DNA from: Maribacter algicola
GTDB taxonomy: Bacteria > Bacteroidota > Bacteroidia > Flavobacteriales > Flavobacteriaceae
Reading direction: 5' to 3'
Length of the DNA stretch: 64,000 bases
Assembly: GCF_003933245.1 (NCBI RefSeq)
Contig: NZ_QUSX01000002.1
Location: 1,259,128-1,323,127 of the forward strand
Shown: piece after piece, positions 53,723 to 62,422 of the stretch
Position numbering within the stretch: position 1 is the stretch's first letter
Layout of the letters: every line of letters starts with the position of its first letter
Position numbers and translations under genes: made by a program
Notes under the pieces: generated by a model
The model's database searches: none
What the model saw: the letters and a program-made list of their open reading frames with translations, nothing else
What the model was told of the DNA's origin: nothing

Positions 53723-53854
53723 TTACTTTAAATAAGACTTTAGCAATTCCTTCTGTACCTTTATCCTTTCGAACTTCAGATGGGCATCGGATCGAAAATT
53801 CAGCGTGGGAGAGAAATCATCCCTGTAGAGCTTCAAAAGTACAAATATTCCCAT
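53723..53854 (-). CDS. possible 43-residue protein upstream of rocD
   Basis: An ATG-to-stop frame of 43 codons lies seven bases before the rocD start. Its composition ([13 protein letters not shown], then a Lys/Leu-rich tail KELLKSYLK) looks coding-like but matches nothing I recognise. It could be a small gene, a leader peptide for rocD, or the tail of a lost gene. A possible -7 box (TACTTTTG, 53834-53841) lies inside it, which argues for a promoter rather than a gene here. The rest of the 53716-53947 gap is otherwise empty. Confidence 0.25.
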   Translation of the reverse strand: MGIFVLLKLYRDDFSPTLNFRSDAHLKFERIKVQKELLKSYLK

Positions 53855-53935
53855 TCATTTTAAAGCTTTTTTGAACACGTACCACCTACTTGTTAATACT
53901 ATCCATATCCTAACCTTCAATCCAAAGAAACCTAT

Positions 53936-53943
53936 TATTTTTG
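53936..53943 (+). promoter_or_regulatory. possible -7 element of rlmD
   Basis: TATTTTTG matches TAnnTTTG and ends four bases before the ATG of rlmD. No TTG at -33 spacing is seen. If used, rlmD mRNA is close to leaderless. Confidence 0.35.
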
Positions 53944-53947
53944 CCAC

Positions 53948-55360
53948 ATGCGAAAGAACAGAGGTAGACACATTTTTGAAAATGTAGAGGTCGTAGACGC
54001 CGGTGCGAAAGGAAAAACCGTGGGAAAGGCGCCTGACGGAAGAATCATATTTTTGGATAACGCCGTACCGGGCGATGTAGTGGATGTGCAAACGCATAAG
54101 AAGCGAAAAAGCTATTTTGAGGGTACTGCCGTTGCGTTCCACTCACACTCGGAAAAGAGGGTCGAGCCTGAATGCGAACATTTTGGCGTTTGTGGCGGAT
54201 GCAAATGGCAAAATATGGGCTACGAGCATCAACTTTACTACAAACAAAAAGAGGTTGAGAACAATCTAAAGCGAATTGGCCATTTGGACCTTCCTGAAAT
54301 TCAACCCATTTTAGGCTCTAAGGACATCTATTTCTATAGGAACAAAATGGAGTTTTCATTTTCGGACAGTAGGTGGCTTACCATGGATGAAATCCGATCC
54401 AACAAGGACATCGATAACAAAAACGCCCTGGGTTTCCATATACCGGGCATGTGGGACAAAATCCTGGATATAAAAAAATGCCATCTACAGCAGGACCCAT
54501 CCAATGCCATTCGGTTGGAAACCAAAAAATTTGCACAGGAAAACGGACTTACTTTTTTCAATCCAAGAAATCAACATGGATTACTGCGTACCTTGATGGT
54601 ACGCACTGCTTCGACGGGGGAATTAATGGTGTTGATTCAGTTTTTTGAGGAAGACAAGGCCAAAAGAGAGCTACTCTTGAATCACTTAAAGGAAAAATTT
54701 CCTGAGATTACTTCCCTACTTTACGTAATCAACGAAAAGCAAAACGACACCCTTTATGATCAGGAGGTGTGTTGTTTTACAGGGAGGGACCATATTTTTG
54801 AAGAAATGGAAGGCCTTTCCTTTAAGATTACGGCAAAATCCTTTTACCAGACTAATTCTGAACAGGCCTACGAATTATACAAAGTGACTCGTGATTTCGC
54901 CAAACTTCAAGGAAATGAACTGGTGTACGACCTGTATACGGGTACTGGGACCATTGCGCAATTTGTTTCCAAAAAAGCAAAAAAAGTCATTGGGATAGAA
55001 TCTGTACCGGATGCTATTCTGGATGCCAAATCGAATGCGGAGCGAAATAAAATCAATAATGTGGATTTTTTTGTAGGCGATATGAAAAACGTATTCAATG
55101 ATAGTTTTATCGCCAAAAATGGAACGCCCGATGTCATCATTACCGATCCCCCTAGGGATGGTATGCACAAAGACGTGGTGCAGCAAATCCTGAACATTTC
55201 GCCCTCACGTATCGTCTATGTTAGCTGTAACAGCGCTACCCAGGCTAGGGACCTTGAACTTATGAAAGACACTTATACTGTAACAAAGGTTCAGCCCGTG
55301 GATATGTTTCCACAGACACACCACGTTGAAAATGTCGTACTTTTGGAAAAGAAAAATTAG
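53948..55360 (+). CDS. rlmD: 23S rRNA (uracil-C5)-methyltransferase RlmD
   Basis: RlmD makes 5-methyluridine in 23S rRNA (1939 in E. coli). The 470-residue protein has an N-terminal TRAM-like part, the iron-sulfur cysteines in CEHFGVCGGC plus a later Cys in KKCHLQQ, and the SAM domain with DLYTGTGTIA and IITDPPRDGMH. The catalytic Cys lies in VYVSCNSATQARDL. The motifs fit RlmD/RumA; a separate tRNA m5U54 role is also possible for this family. The next gene begins two bases later. Confidence 0.93.
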   Translation: MRKNRGRHIFENVEVVDAGAKGKTVGKAPDGRIIFLDNAVPGDVVDVQTHKKRKSYFEGTAVAFHSHSEKRVEPECEHFGVCGGCKWQNMGYEHQLYYKQKEVENNLKRIGHLDLPEIQPILGSKDIYFYRNKMEFSFSDSRWLTMDEIRSNKDIDNKNALGFHIPGMWDKILDIKKCHLQQDPSNAIRLETKKFAQENGLTFFNPRNQHGLLRTLMVRTASTGELMVLIQFFEEDKAKRELLLNHLKEKFPEITSLLYVINEKQNDTLYDQEVCCFTGRDHIFEEMEGLSFKITAKSFYQTNSEQAYELYKVTRDFAKLQGNELVYDLYTGTGTIAQFVSKKAKKVIGIESVPDAILDAKSNAERNKINNVDFFVGDMKNVFNDSFIAKNGTPDVIITDPPRDGMHKDVVQQILNISPSRIVYVSCNSATQARDLELMKDTYTVTKVQPVDMFPQTHHVENVVLLEKKN

Positions 55361-55361
55361 C

Positions 55362-55868
55362 ATGCAGAAGTTAAGTTGGGTGTTGTTCGCGGTATTGTGT
55401 ATCGTCTTTGTGGCTTCCTGTGAAAAGGATGACATTTGTGTTGAGGGAAATACACCGCTTCTTGTTCTGGAGTTTTTTGATGCGGCCAACCCCACGGCGA
55501 ATAAGAATGTCACAGCGTTACGAATAGTGGGCGAAGGCCAAAATAGTACGGTAAATACATTTACAGATCGGTCCAATGTGAACAACGTCCAAATTCCCCT
55601 AAGAACGGAAATGGATGCAACCACATTTCTGATTATTTCCAACTCTGCTTCCAACGATGGTGGCCAAGAAACCGGAAACATTGACACCCTGACCTTCAAT
55701 TATGAGCGCCTAGAGGACTTTGCATCCCGCGCCTGCGGATTTGTGGTCAATTATGATAGTCTTTCAACAGACTTACAAACCGGTTCCGGCAATTGGATCT
55801 TGGATATAGAAATCGTTAGGGCCAGTATTACAAACTCAGATTCCACCCATGTCAAGATATTTCATTAG
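55362..55868 (+). CDS. DUF6452-like lipoprotein
   Basis: This 168-residue lipoprotein has lipobox VASC (Cys20) followed by EKDDICVEG. Both the charged patch and the later Cys pair (DDIC, ASRACGF) are of the type seen in the DUF6452 family, which I recall directly after rlmD in Flavobacteriaceae. It starts two bases after rlmD, and its 3' end overlaps the next gene by 20 bases, so the three genes are co-translated. The function is unknown, probably at the outer membrane. The choice of start at 55362 follows the lipoprotein signal. Confidence 0.65.
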   Translation: MQKLSWVLFAVLCIVFVASCEKDDICVEGNTPLLVLEFFDAANPTANKNVTALRIVGEGQNSTVNTFTDRSNVNNVQIPLRTEMDATTFLIISNSASNDGGQETGNIDTLTFNYERLEDFASRACGFVVNYDSLSTDLQTGSGNWILDIEIVRASITNSDSTHVKIFH

Positions 55869-56601
55869 TATTTGCTTATTTTTTGGACTGATGTTTGGTT
55901 TTGCCCAAAGCAAACCTATAGATACACAGCCCAAGGATACCGTGGAATATAAACAGGCTTACGGACTGCGTGCGGGAATCGACCTTAGTAGGCCCTTGAT
56001 TAGCACTTTGGACGAGAACTATACCGGGTTTGAAATTGTGGCCGATTATAGACTCACGGAAAAACTGTACCTAGCCGCTGAACTGGGTACTGAAGATAAA
56101 ACCAAACAGGAAGACCTATACAATTTTACTACGACCGGAAGTTATCTCAAATTAGGATTCGACAACAATACCTATGAAAACTGGTACGGTGAGCAAAATT
56201 TACTCTATTATGGGGGCCGATTGGCTTTTAGTAGTTTCAGTCAGACCTTGAACAATTATCAATATTTCAGTTCCAATAGATATTGGAATCCCGATGATTT
56301 TGCGGAGGGCTCCAACATTGCGGAGGAGTTTTCAGGCAGGTCGGCCGTATGGGTAGAAGCACTCTTTGGCACCAAGGTAGAATTGTTCGCAAATATATTT
56401 TTGGGGGCAAGTGTTCGATTGGGAATTTTGGTTTCCAATTCTGACGGTGGAGACGACCGCTTTCCCAATCTTTGGATTCCAGGTTTCAACAAGGTCACGG
56501 ACGGTACCCGGTTTGGAGTTGGGTACAATTATTCCATATCCTACTTCCTACCCCTCTATAAAAAGAAAAAACAGCCCAAAGAATTGGAGACGGAGCAGTA
56601 A
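55849..56601 (+). CDS. DUF6048-like outer membrane beta protein
   Basis: A 250-residue secreted protein with signal peptide (about 1-20, ending FGFAQ) and alternating hydrophobic beta segments (YGLRAGIDLSRPLI, GFEIVADYRLTEKLYLAAEL, GRLAFSSFSQ, FGVGYNYSISYFLPL). The pattern fits an eight-to-ten-stranded outer-membrane barrel of the DUF6048 type; the short basic tail after the last strand is unusual. The overlap with the preceding lipoprotein gene suggests the two proteins work as a pair. Confidence 0.65.
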   Translation: MSRYFISICLFFGLMFGFAQSKPIDTQPKDTVEYKQAYGLRAGIDLSRPLISTLDENYTGFEIVADYRLTEKLYLAAELGTEDKTKQEDLYNFTTTGSYLKLGFDNNTYENWYGEQNLLYYGGRLAFSSFSQTLNNYQYFSSNRYWNPDDFAEGSNIAEEFSGRSAVWVEALFGTKVELFANIFLGASVRLGILVSNSDGGDDRFPNLWIPGFNKVTDGTRFGVGYNYSISYFLPLYKKKKQPKELETEQ

Positions 56602-56832
56602 TTACAATTCCTTAAAACCCTTAAAAAAAATCCATTTCATCATCAATTTTTCGGAACCATCAACGCGGGCTACCGCAAATTTAGGGGCCAAGATCATCGC
56701 AAGCACCGCCGAAACTAATGAAACGTACAAAGGATTAATTGCCAGTACATATGGGAGGCCAAATCGCAGTAGAAGAAAAACCGCTGCAAATGCAAAAAAA
56801 TTATACAATAGTGCTTTTTGTTTAAATCCCAT
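56602..56832 (-). CDS. small membrane protein of unknown family
   Basis: A 76-residue protein with two hydrophobic segments (about 9-28, with FFAFAAVFLLLRFGLPYVL, and about 35-53). A basic C-terminus follows (KFAVARVDGSEKLMMKW). The start is ATG at 56832. It lies three bases downstream of the RlmL-like methyltransferase gene on the same strand and ends adjacent to the convergent DUF6048 gene. Members of such methyltransferase-membrane-protein pairs are frequent in Flavobacteriaceae, but no function is known. Confidence 0.7.
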   Translation of the reverse strand: MGFKQKALLYNFFAFAAVFLLLRFGLPYVLAINPLYVSLVSAVLAMILAPKFAVARVDGSEKLMMKWIFFKGFKEL

Positions 56833-56835
56833 ATC

Positions 56836-58011
56836 TTAGTTTTCCGTGGTTCTCTGGTATTTGGCCTTTTTACTTCCCTCATACATTTCATAATGTACCA
56901 AACGGGACTCCAAATGACTGTTGAATACCTTTATTTTGCGAGAGGGTCTTAGCCCAACAAATTTCAGGGCATCCAGATTTGAAGTAATCATCCATGAGTT
57001 GGTGCCGGGATATCCCTGTTTTAAGGTATCACCAATGGAGGCATAAAAGTTTTGCATGTCGATGTCCAAACGTTCGCCGTACGGCGGATTGAAACACATG
57101 TGCAAGGGTCCTTCCGTCTCCTTTTCCGTCTTAAAAAAATTGTCCCTTTTTACCTCTATATAATCCGATAGATTTGCATTTTCAATATTGTCGATGGCCT
57201 TTCTTACTGCTGAGGGAGCTTTATCCATTCCGATGATTTTATGATGGAATTCCCTGGTCTTTTTGAGACTTGCCTCGATAATTTTTTCATAAAGCTGAGA
57301 ATCGAAATCGGGCCATTTTTCAAAAGCAAAACCATTTCTATTGATATTCGCCGGGATATTACAGGCAATCATGGCAGCCTCCGTTAGCATTGTACCGCTA
57401 CCACACATGGGATCCATAAAATCGCATTGGCCATCCCATCCGCTCAGCAATAGAAGACCGGCAGCCAAAACCTCGTTAATGGGAGCAATGTTGGTCGCCG
57501 TCCTATATCCCCTATGGTGTAAGGAGGCACCTGAGCTATCCAAGGAAACGTTGCATTGGTCTTGATGGATGTGGATGTTGATTCTTAAATCGGGATTCTT
57601 GACATCCACATTGGGACGTTTGCCATCAGTTTCACGGAATTTATCGGCAATGGCGTCTTTGGTCTTTTGGGAAACGTACAGCGAATGGGTGAAATTATCT
57701 GAAAAGACCGTCGCATCAATGGCAAACGTATCGTCTACCGATAAATATTCGGCCCAATCCATCCGAAAAACTTTCTTATATAGATCATCTTCACCGGATA
57801 CGTGAAAGGAGCTTATAGGCTTAATTATTTTAATGGCGGTGCGCAAGCAAAGATTGGCCTTGTACATAAATCCTGTATCGCCGTCAAAGGCAACACTCCG
57901 CACACCAACTTCCACATTCCCTGCACCTAGGTTTCTAAGTTCCTTGGCAAGTATTTCCTCAAACCCAAAAAGAGTTTTGGCAATCATCCTAAAATTATTC
58001 CCCATACCCAT
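56836..58011 (-). CDS. THUMP-domain RNA methyltransferase (RlmL/YcbY-type)
   Basis: A 391-residue enzyme with an N-terminal THUMP domain (about 5-160, ending in RINIHIHQDQCNVSLDSSG) and a C-terminal SAM domain. The latter has HHRGYRTATNIAPINE, FMDPMCGSGTMLTEAAMIACN and the N6/N2-methylation signature FNPPYGERL. It most resembles the RlmL N-terminal half (m2G2445 of 23S rRNA). The start is one of three nearby ATGs (58011, 58005 or 57987). Confidence 0.88.
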   Translation of the reverse strand: MGMGNNFRMIAKTLFGFEEILAKELRNLGAGNVEVGVRSVAFDGDTGFMYKANLCLRTAIKIIKPISSFHVSGEDDLYKKVFRMDWAEYLSVDDTFAIDATVFSDNFTHSLYVSQKTKDAIADKFRETDGKRPNVDVKNPDLRINIHIHQDQCNVSLDSSGASLHHRGYRTATNIAPINEVLAAGLLLLSGWDGQCDFMDPMCGSGTMLTEAAMIACNIPANINRNGFAFEKWPDFDSQLYEKIIEASLKKTREFHHKIIGMDKAPSAVRKAIDNIENANLSDYIEVKRDNFFKTEKETEGPLHMCFNPPYGERLDIDMQNFYASIGDTLKQGYPGTNSWMITSNLDALKFVGLRPSRKIKVFNSHLESRLVHYEMYEGSKKAKYQRTTEN

Positions 58012-58044
58012 TGTTTAGCATACAACAAAAATACGTTAATTTTG
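58011..58044 (+). promoter_or_regulatory. promoter of the ZIP transporter gene
   Basis: TTG at 58011-58013 and TAATTTTG at 58037-58044, 23 bases apart, fully match the Bacteroidota promoter pattern. The expected start is about 40 bases before the ATG at 58094. Confidence 0.6.
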
Positions 58045-58093
58045 ATGTAGCAAAGATTTGCAACGCCCAATTAGGCCACAAACCCTGCTTTAC

Positions 58094-58765
58094 ATGATTT
58101 ATATTCTGCCAATGCTTGGCGTACTGCTAAGTTTTGTTTTTGTTTTCTTGACAAAACCCAAAAAAAAGGAACATTTTAGACTGTTACTGGCCTTTAGCGG
58201 GGCATTTTTATTGGCACTGACCTTTTTTGAATTATTACCCGAGGTGTACGAACATTCCAATACCAAAAGCATTGGAATTTATATCATGTTGGGGATATTA
58301 CTTCAGATTTTTTTGGAATTCTTTTCCAAGGGGGCGGAACATGGTCATGTACACTTGTCCAAAACGGACACCAACTTTCCATGGCTATTGTTCGGGAGTT
58401 TGTCCATTCATTCTTTATTGGAAGGTGTACCCATTTCTGAAAGCAACAGTATTATCTATGGCATCCTGATCCATAAAATTGCCATTGCCGTTATTTTGAG
58501 CCTTTTTTTGTTGAGCACCAAAATGAAGACAATTACGGCAGCGTTATTTATCGTCCTATTCTCGATAATGACTCCCTTAGGGACCTATCTTTCCCGTTCC
58601 TTTGGTTTTATTTTGGACCACCTTGTATTCATAAATGCCATAGTTATTGGGGTATTGCTCCATATTTCAACAGTAATCCTCTTTGAAAGTTCAGAAGGAC
58701 ACAAATTCAACCTAAGGAAACTAGTGGTCATTGTACTTGGAATAACCATAGCTTATTTTATTTAA
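58094..58765 (+). CDS. ZIP family metal transporter
   Basis: A 223-residue membrane protein with about eight segments. The metal pathway residues typical of ZIP proteins are in SIHSLLEGVPISE near 127 (helix 4, with the conserved His-x-x-x-Glu) and in LIHKIAIAVILS near 148 (helix 5, His-Lys instead of the usual His-Glu pattern). It probably brings in zinc or iron. The ATG at 58094 is chosen; a TTG at 58058 would give a longer basic leader. The DUF4268 gene starts at its last base, so the two are coupled. Confidence 0.88.
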   Translation: MIYILPMLGVLLSFVFVFLTKPKKKEHFRLLLAFSGAFLLALTFFELLPEVYEHSNTKSIGIYIMLGILLQIFLEFFSKGAEHGHVHLSKTDTNFPWLLFGSLSIHSLLEGVPISESNSIIYGILIHKIAIAVILSLFLLSTKMKTITAALFIVLFSIMTPLGTYLSRSFGFILDHLVFINAIVIGVLLHISTVILFESSEGHKFNLRKLVVIVLGITIAYFI

Positions 58766-59190
58766 TGTTCAGCAAGGAGGAATCACGTAAACTCAGGGAA
58801 GAATTCTGGATTTCCTTTGGTAAATCCTATCCAAAAAAATGGGTACTCTATAAAACCAAAATAAAGGGACTGTCCTTCAAATTCACTTTTGACTTAAAGA
58901 AGGCCATGGTATCGATTGACGTTGAGGGTGACCTCGAACAAAGGATCTTGGTATGGGAAAAGCTAATCTCATTAAAATCCATTTTATTGGAGGATTACTG
59001 GCCAGAAGCCATTTTTGAGGAATATCATTTATTGGAAAACCAAAAAGAGATTTCCAGAATCTATACGGAGCTGAACGAAGTATCCATTCATAACAAAAAT
59101 ACTTGGTTGCAGACCATGGTGTTTTTAAGTCAGAATATGGACAAAATCGAGGTCTTTTATGAAGATTTCAAGGATATTTTAAAACCTTGA
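58765..59190 (+). CDS. DUF4268 protein
   Basis: A 141-residue cytosolic protein whose whole length matches the DUF4268 type: EFWISFGKSYPKKWVLYKTKIKG near the start, then KAMVSIDVEG and a helical C-terminal half. DUF4268 domains also occur at the ends of endonuclease-like proteins, but here the domain stands alone. The function is unknown. It overlaps the ZIP gene by one base. The 223 bases after it show nothing recognisable. Confidence 0.82.
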   Translation: MFSKEESRKLREEFWISFGKSYPKKWVLYKTKIKGLSFKFTFDLKKAMVSIDVEGDLEQRILVWEKLISLKSILLEDYWPEAIFEEYHLLENQKEISRIYTELNEVSIHNKNTWLQTMVFLSQNMDKIEVFYEDFKDILKP

Positions 59191-59413
59191 AAAATCAATG
59201 GAAAAACGACATTCTGGAATTTCCATTTCAACTTCCTATAACTAGGCTTTAGAGAAAAGAATTCCTACTAGGGAGTTACCGGAATAATATCGATCCTACC
59301 TGTTCATAGTTTCCAGTTGACCATTATATCGAATAGCCTCCAATTACCCAATATCCCTCATCTGAATCCCAAAAAAGGCTCGAACCAACTAAATGTTCTT
59401 TTTAGAAATATTA

Positions 59414-60232
59414 TTATACTCCTGAAAAAGAATTAAAGCCACCATCCACATCATAACACACACCGGTTACAAAACTTGAAGCATCACTCAATAAATAATG
59501 TACCATACCATTCAATTCTGAGGCATCTCCAAACCTGGCCATGGGCGTATTACCGATTATTTTATTTCCGCGCTCCGTGAAGGAACCGTCTTCATTGATC
59601 AAAAGACTTCTATTTTGGTTTCCTATAAAAAATCCTGGGGCGATTGCGTTAACACGTATTTTGTTCGTGAATTTGGAAGCCATTTCATTTGCCATCCATT
59701 GGGTAAATGTATCCACGCCCGCTTTGGCCATGGAATAACCTAAGACTCTTGAAATAGCCTGTTTTGAGGCCATGGATGAAATATTTATAATGGAACCGTG
59801 TCCCTGTCTAGCCATAAGTCCACTCAACACAATGGTTGGTATTACCGTACCAAAAAGATTAATATCAAGTACTTTTTGAGTATCTGAAATAGCGATATCA
59901 TAAATACTTTGGTTGGCGCTAAGAGTCGCCCCTGGAATATTGCCGCCCGCTAGGTTGACCAAACCATCCAACCTCTCGAAGTCCTGAGCTATTTCCTCCC
60001 TAACTTCATTTAGGGCGTCCTCATTTAAAACATCTACCTCATAAGTAAAGGTTGCCCCAGAAGAAATAACATCCAGTTCATTTTTCTTGTCCTTCAATTT
60101 TTTTGTAGACCTGCCCAACAAAATAACTTTGGCATCTTGCTCTATCAAATATTTTGCGATTGAACCACCTAATGTTCCGGTTCCACCTGAAAGCGCAATT
60201 ATTTTATCCTGAAGAGAAAATAAATTGGTCAT
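59414..60232 (-). CDS. SDR family oxidoreductase
   Basis: A 272-residue short-chain dehydrogenase/reductase. The cofactor motif is GGTGTLGG near residue 16, followed by NLAGGNIP near 94. The catalytic Ser lies in INISSMASKQAIS near 147 and the Tyr-x-x-x-Lys in GYSMAKAG near 162. APGFF follows, and the C-terminus VTGVCYDVDGGFNSFSGV is typical of sugar-acid oxidoreductases such as D-mannonate oxidoreductase. Which substrate it uses is open. It is divergent from the second ThuA gene, with 184 bp between them. Confidence 0.9.
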   Translation of the reverse strand: MTNLFSLQDKIIALSGGTGTLGGSIAKYLIEQDAKVILLGRSTKKLKDKKNELDVISSGATFTYEVDVLNEDALNEVREEIAQDFERLDGLVNLAGGNIPGATLSANQSIYDIAISDTQKVLDINLFGTVIPTIVLSGLMARQGHGSIINISSMASKQAISRVLGYSMAKAGVDTFTQWMANEMASKFTNKIRVNAIAPGFFIGNQNRSLLINEDGSFTERGNKIIGNTPMARFGDASELNGMVHYLLSDASSFVTGVCYDVDGGFNSFSGV

Positions 60233-60416
60233 ATGATAACATTGACTCTAGACGTTAACACCGAATTACTTTTCCGGTAACGAAAGAAATTAAACGAGTT
60301 AAAAATAAGATATTGGATACTCTTATCCCACCAAATTGAAGACTAAGTAGAAATTTAATTAATTACATTAGTAACCAATAGGAGCAAATACTAGTAATAA
60401 TTAATACATTTTAAAA

Positions 60417-61325
60417 ATGAGACCTTTAGTTTATACCCTTGTGCTACTTTTATTGGTTTTAAAAGCCTACTCACAAGATTTAAAACCCTTTGAACTGAAC
60501 CAAGAATGGACTAATTCAATTGTTTCCCAATTGCCCAATGATTATCCAAAATTGAAAGTAAAAAGAAAGGTATTGATTTTTAGCCTTTTTACCGGGTTTG
60601 ACCACTGGACGTTACCACATACAAAGACTGTAGTTGAAGGGATAGCTCTAAAAAGTGAGAACTTCGAAATAATTACTTCGAATGATGTGGAAATGTTCAA
60701 TAAAGAAAATATCCATCAATTTGATGCCATAGTGCTTAATAACAATTGCTCAGAAAGGGATCATAGAAATCTTTTTTTTGATGTTTTTAGAAAAGAACGA
60801 AATCCAGATGAAGCTTGGGCTAAAGCTGAAAGCTATGAAAATAACCTCCTGGAGTATATTGAGCAAGGAAACGGGTTGATGGTACTTCATGGGGGTATCA
60901 CCATGCTAAATAAATCAAGTAAATTCAGTGAATTGGTGGGAGGTAGTTTCGACTATCATCCAAAACAGCAAATGGTCGAAGTAAAACTGACGGATAGCTC
61001 ACATCCACTTCTTAAAGGTTTTAAAGGCGAAGGTTTTAAGCATATTGATGAACCCTATTTCTTTAACAATGCCTATTTTGACTATGATTTCAGACCCTTA
61101 CTCTATATGGAAGCGGACTACATCGAAGGAAAAAACAAAGACGTTGATGAAGACCGAAGTTACTTGGCATGGATCAAAAAATATGGAAAGGGAAGGGTCT
61201 TTTATTCCGCACCGTCCCACAATCCCCAGAGTTATGAAAACCCAGCCATGCTGTCATTTCTGCTTCATGGTTTGCTTTATGCTACAGGAGATTTAGATTG
61301 TGATGATACGCCGTTAAAATCGTAA
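60417..61325 (+). CDS. ThuA domain secreted protein (second copy)
   Basis: A 302-residue protein with a signal peptide (about 1-19, ending KAYSQ). The ThuA domain has VLIFSLFTGFDHWTLPHTK near 45, then LMVLHGGITM near 158, SHPLLKGF, and GRVFYSAPSHNPQSY near 255. It differs from the copy at 29.5 kb in being secreted without a lipobox and in carrying the FDHW segment. It stands divergent from an SDR gene and overlaps, at its 3' end, the remnant of a sugar-dehydrogenase-like gene on the other strand. Together they hint at a second 3-keto-sugar locus. Confidence 0.87.
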   Translation: MRPLVYTLVLLLLVLKAYSQDLKPFELNQEWTNSIVSQLPNDYPKLKVKRKVLIFSLFTGFDHWTLPHTKTVVEGIALKSENFEIITSNDVEMFNKENIHQFDAIVLNNNCSERDHRNLFFDVFRKERNPDEAWAKAESYENNLLEYIEQGNGLMVLHGGITMLNKSSKFSELVGGSFDYHPKQQMVEVKLTDSSHPLLKGFKGEGFKHIDEPYFFNNAYFDYDFRPLLYMEADYIEGKNKDVDEDRSYLAWIKKYGKGRVFYSAPSHNPQSYENPAMLSFLLHGLLYATGDLDCDDTPLKS

Positions 61326-61713
61326 TCTTAGCTTTTCAAAGGATAGTTCAAAGAGCTCTTCCATAGTAAATTCATTCCCGCCTTTGTGTTTTACTTTTTT
61401 TAATTTTCCAGCCCTATTATTGGATATCCATTCTGGATGCAAGGCAGTGGTAATTCCTAATTACCCAATTACATCCGTAATGTCATATTCTGATAAACTT
61501 TCATTTGAACCCAGTCCAGGCAAAACCCAGATAAATTCAAATAACTCGCAATCCAAAAGCTTCCTTCGGTATCCAAGTCCATGAAAACCGGTGCAACCAA
61601 AAAAGGTGTGGATACAATAAATTTTGTTTTAAGGCTTTTCAAAATTGATAATCCTCCAATAAAATTTTGGTTTGAGCATAGCCCATTATTGAAAAAGAAA
61701 AAAGTAATACCAT
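61314..61713 (-). pseudogene. decayed sugar-dehydrogenase-like gene, probable remnant
   Basis: This stretch of about 400 bases holds no complete gene, but pieces of coding sequence survive in different frames of the minus strand. A signal-peptide-like start at 61713 (MVLLFSFSIMGYAQ) ends at a stop at 61639. A piece reading PFLVAPVFMDLDTEGSFWIA follows, then after a frame change ELFEFIWVLPGLGSN up to a stop. Lastly a tail contains RAGKLKKVKHKGG and stops inside the end of ThuA. The order resembles the N- and C-terminal ends of glucose/sorbosone-dehydrogenase-type proteins, with the centre deleted. No similarity search was possible. Confidence 0.45.
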
Positions 61714-61774
61714 TAAATGGAATCATGCCCTAAAAAATCATCTATAGATTTTTCTATGATATTTTTGGCTTGTA

Positions 61775-62422
61775 CTAAATAACATCCAGATAAATAAAAA
61801 ACCAATGGCAGACTGCACCGCCCAATACGAATAAGTGCCATATAAAATGATTAAAGGGGATTTTTTCGATAGCATAGAAAATAATACCCAAGGTGTAAAA
61901 CAAACCTCCTAAAAACAAAAGAATTAATCCAAGTTCGGTGGTCGTTTGCAACAAATTGTTAAAGTCAAAAACAATTAACCAACCCATGGCAAGATAGAGA
62001 AATAAGGAAATGAACTCAAAACGACCTGTAAAAAATAATTTTAGGACCGTGCCAAGGGTTGCTATAATCCAAACCACATAAAATATGGACCACCCATTTC
62101 CTGGAACAAGGCCGATTAAGGCAACAGGCGTATAGGTACCGGCAATTAAATAGTAAATATTGATATGGTCCAGAATCCGAAATCTTTTTTTCCAAACAGG
62201 ATGATTCACCGCATGGTATAATGTGGAACTGGTAAAAAGCAGAATAAGACTTATGCCATAAACTAGAATGCTAAATTCTGAATAAATCGATTTATGACTA
62301 TTGAACTGCCATAGCACATAAAGACCAATAAAAGCTCCTATTACTCCAATAAAGTGAGACCATGAATTTAAATGTTCCTCTACATTTTGATTCCCTGTCC
62401 TGACTAGACTACGCCAATTCAT
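61775..62422 (-). CDS. trhA: PAQR/hemolysin III family membrane protein TrhA
   Basis: A 215-residue protein with seven hydrophobic segments. The PAQR signature motifs are EHLNSWSHFIGVIGA near 16 (with the conserved Glu-His and Ser-His), LLFTSSTLYHAVNH near 62, and a C-terminal FNHFIWHLFVLGGAVCHWFF with the remaining histidines near 194-207. Those histidines probably form a zinc site. Bacterial members keep membrane fluidity by affecting unsaturated fatty acid content. The start overlaps the amidohydrolase stop by four bases. Confidence 0.9.
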   Translation of the reverse strand: MNWRSLVRTGNQNVEEHLNSWSHFIGVIGAFIGLYVLWQFNSHKSIYSEFSILVYGISLILLFTSSTLYHAVNHPVWKKRFRILDHINIYYLIAGTYTPVALIGLVPGNGWSIFYVVWIIATLGTVLKLFFTGRFEFISLFLYLAMGWLIVFDFNNLLQTTTELGLILLFLGGLFYTLGIIFYAIEKIPFNHFIWHLFVLGGAVCHWFFIYLDVI

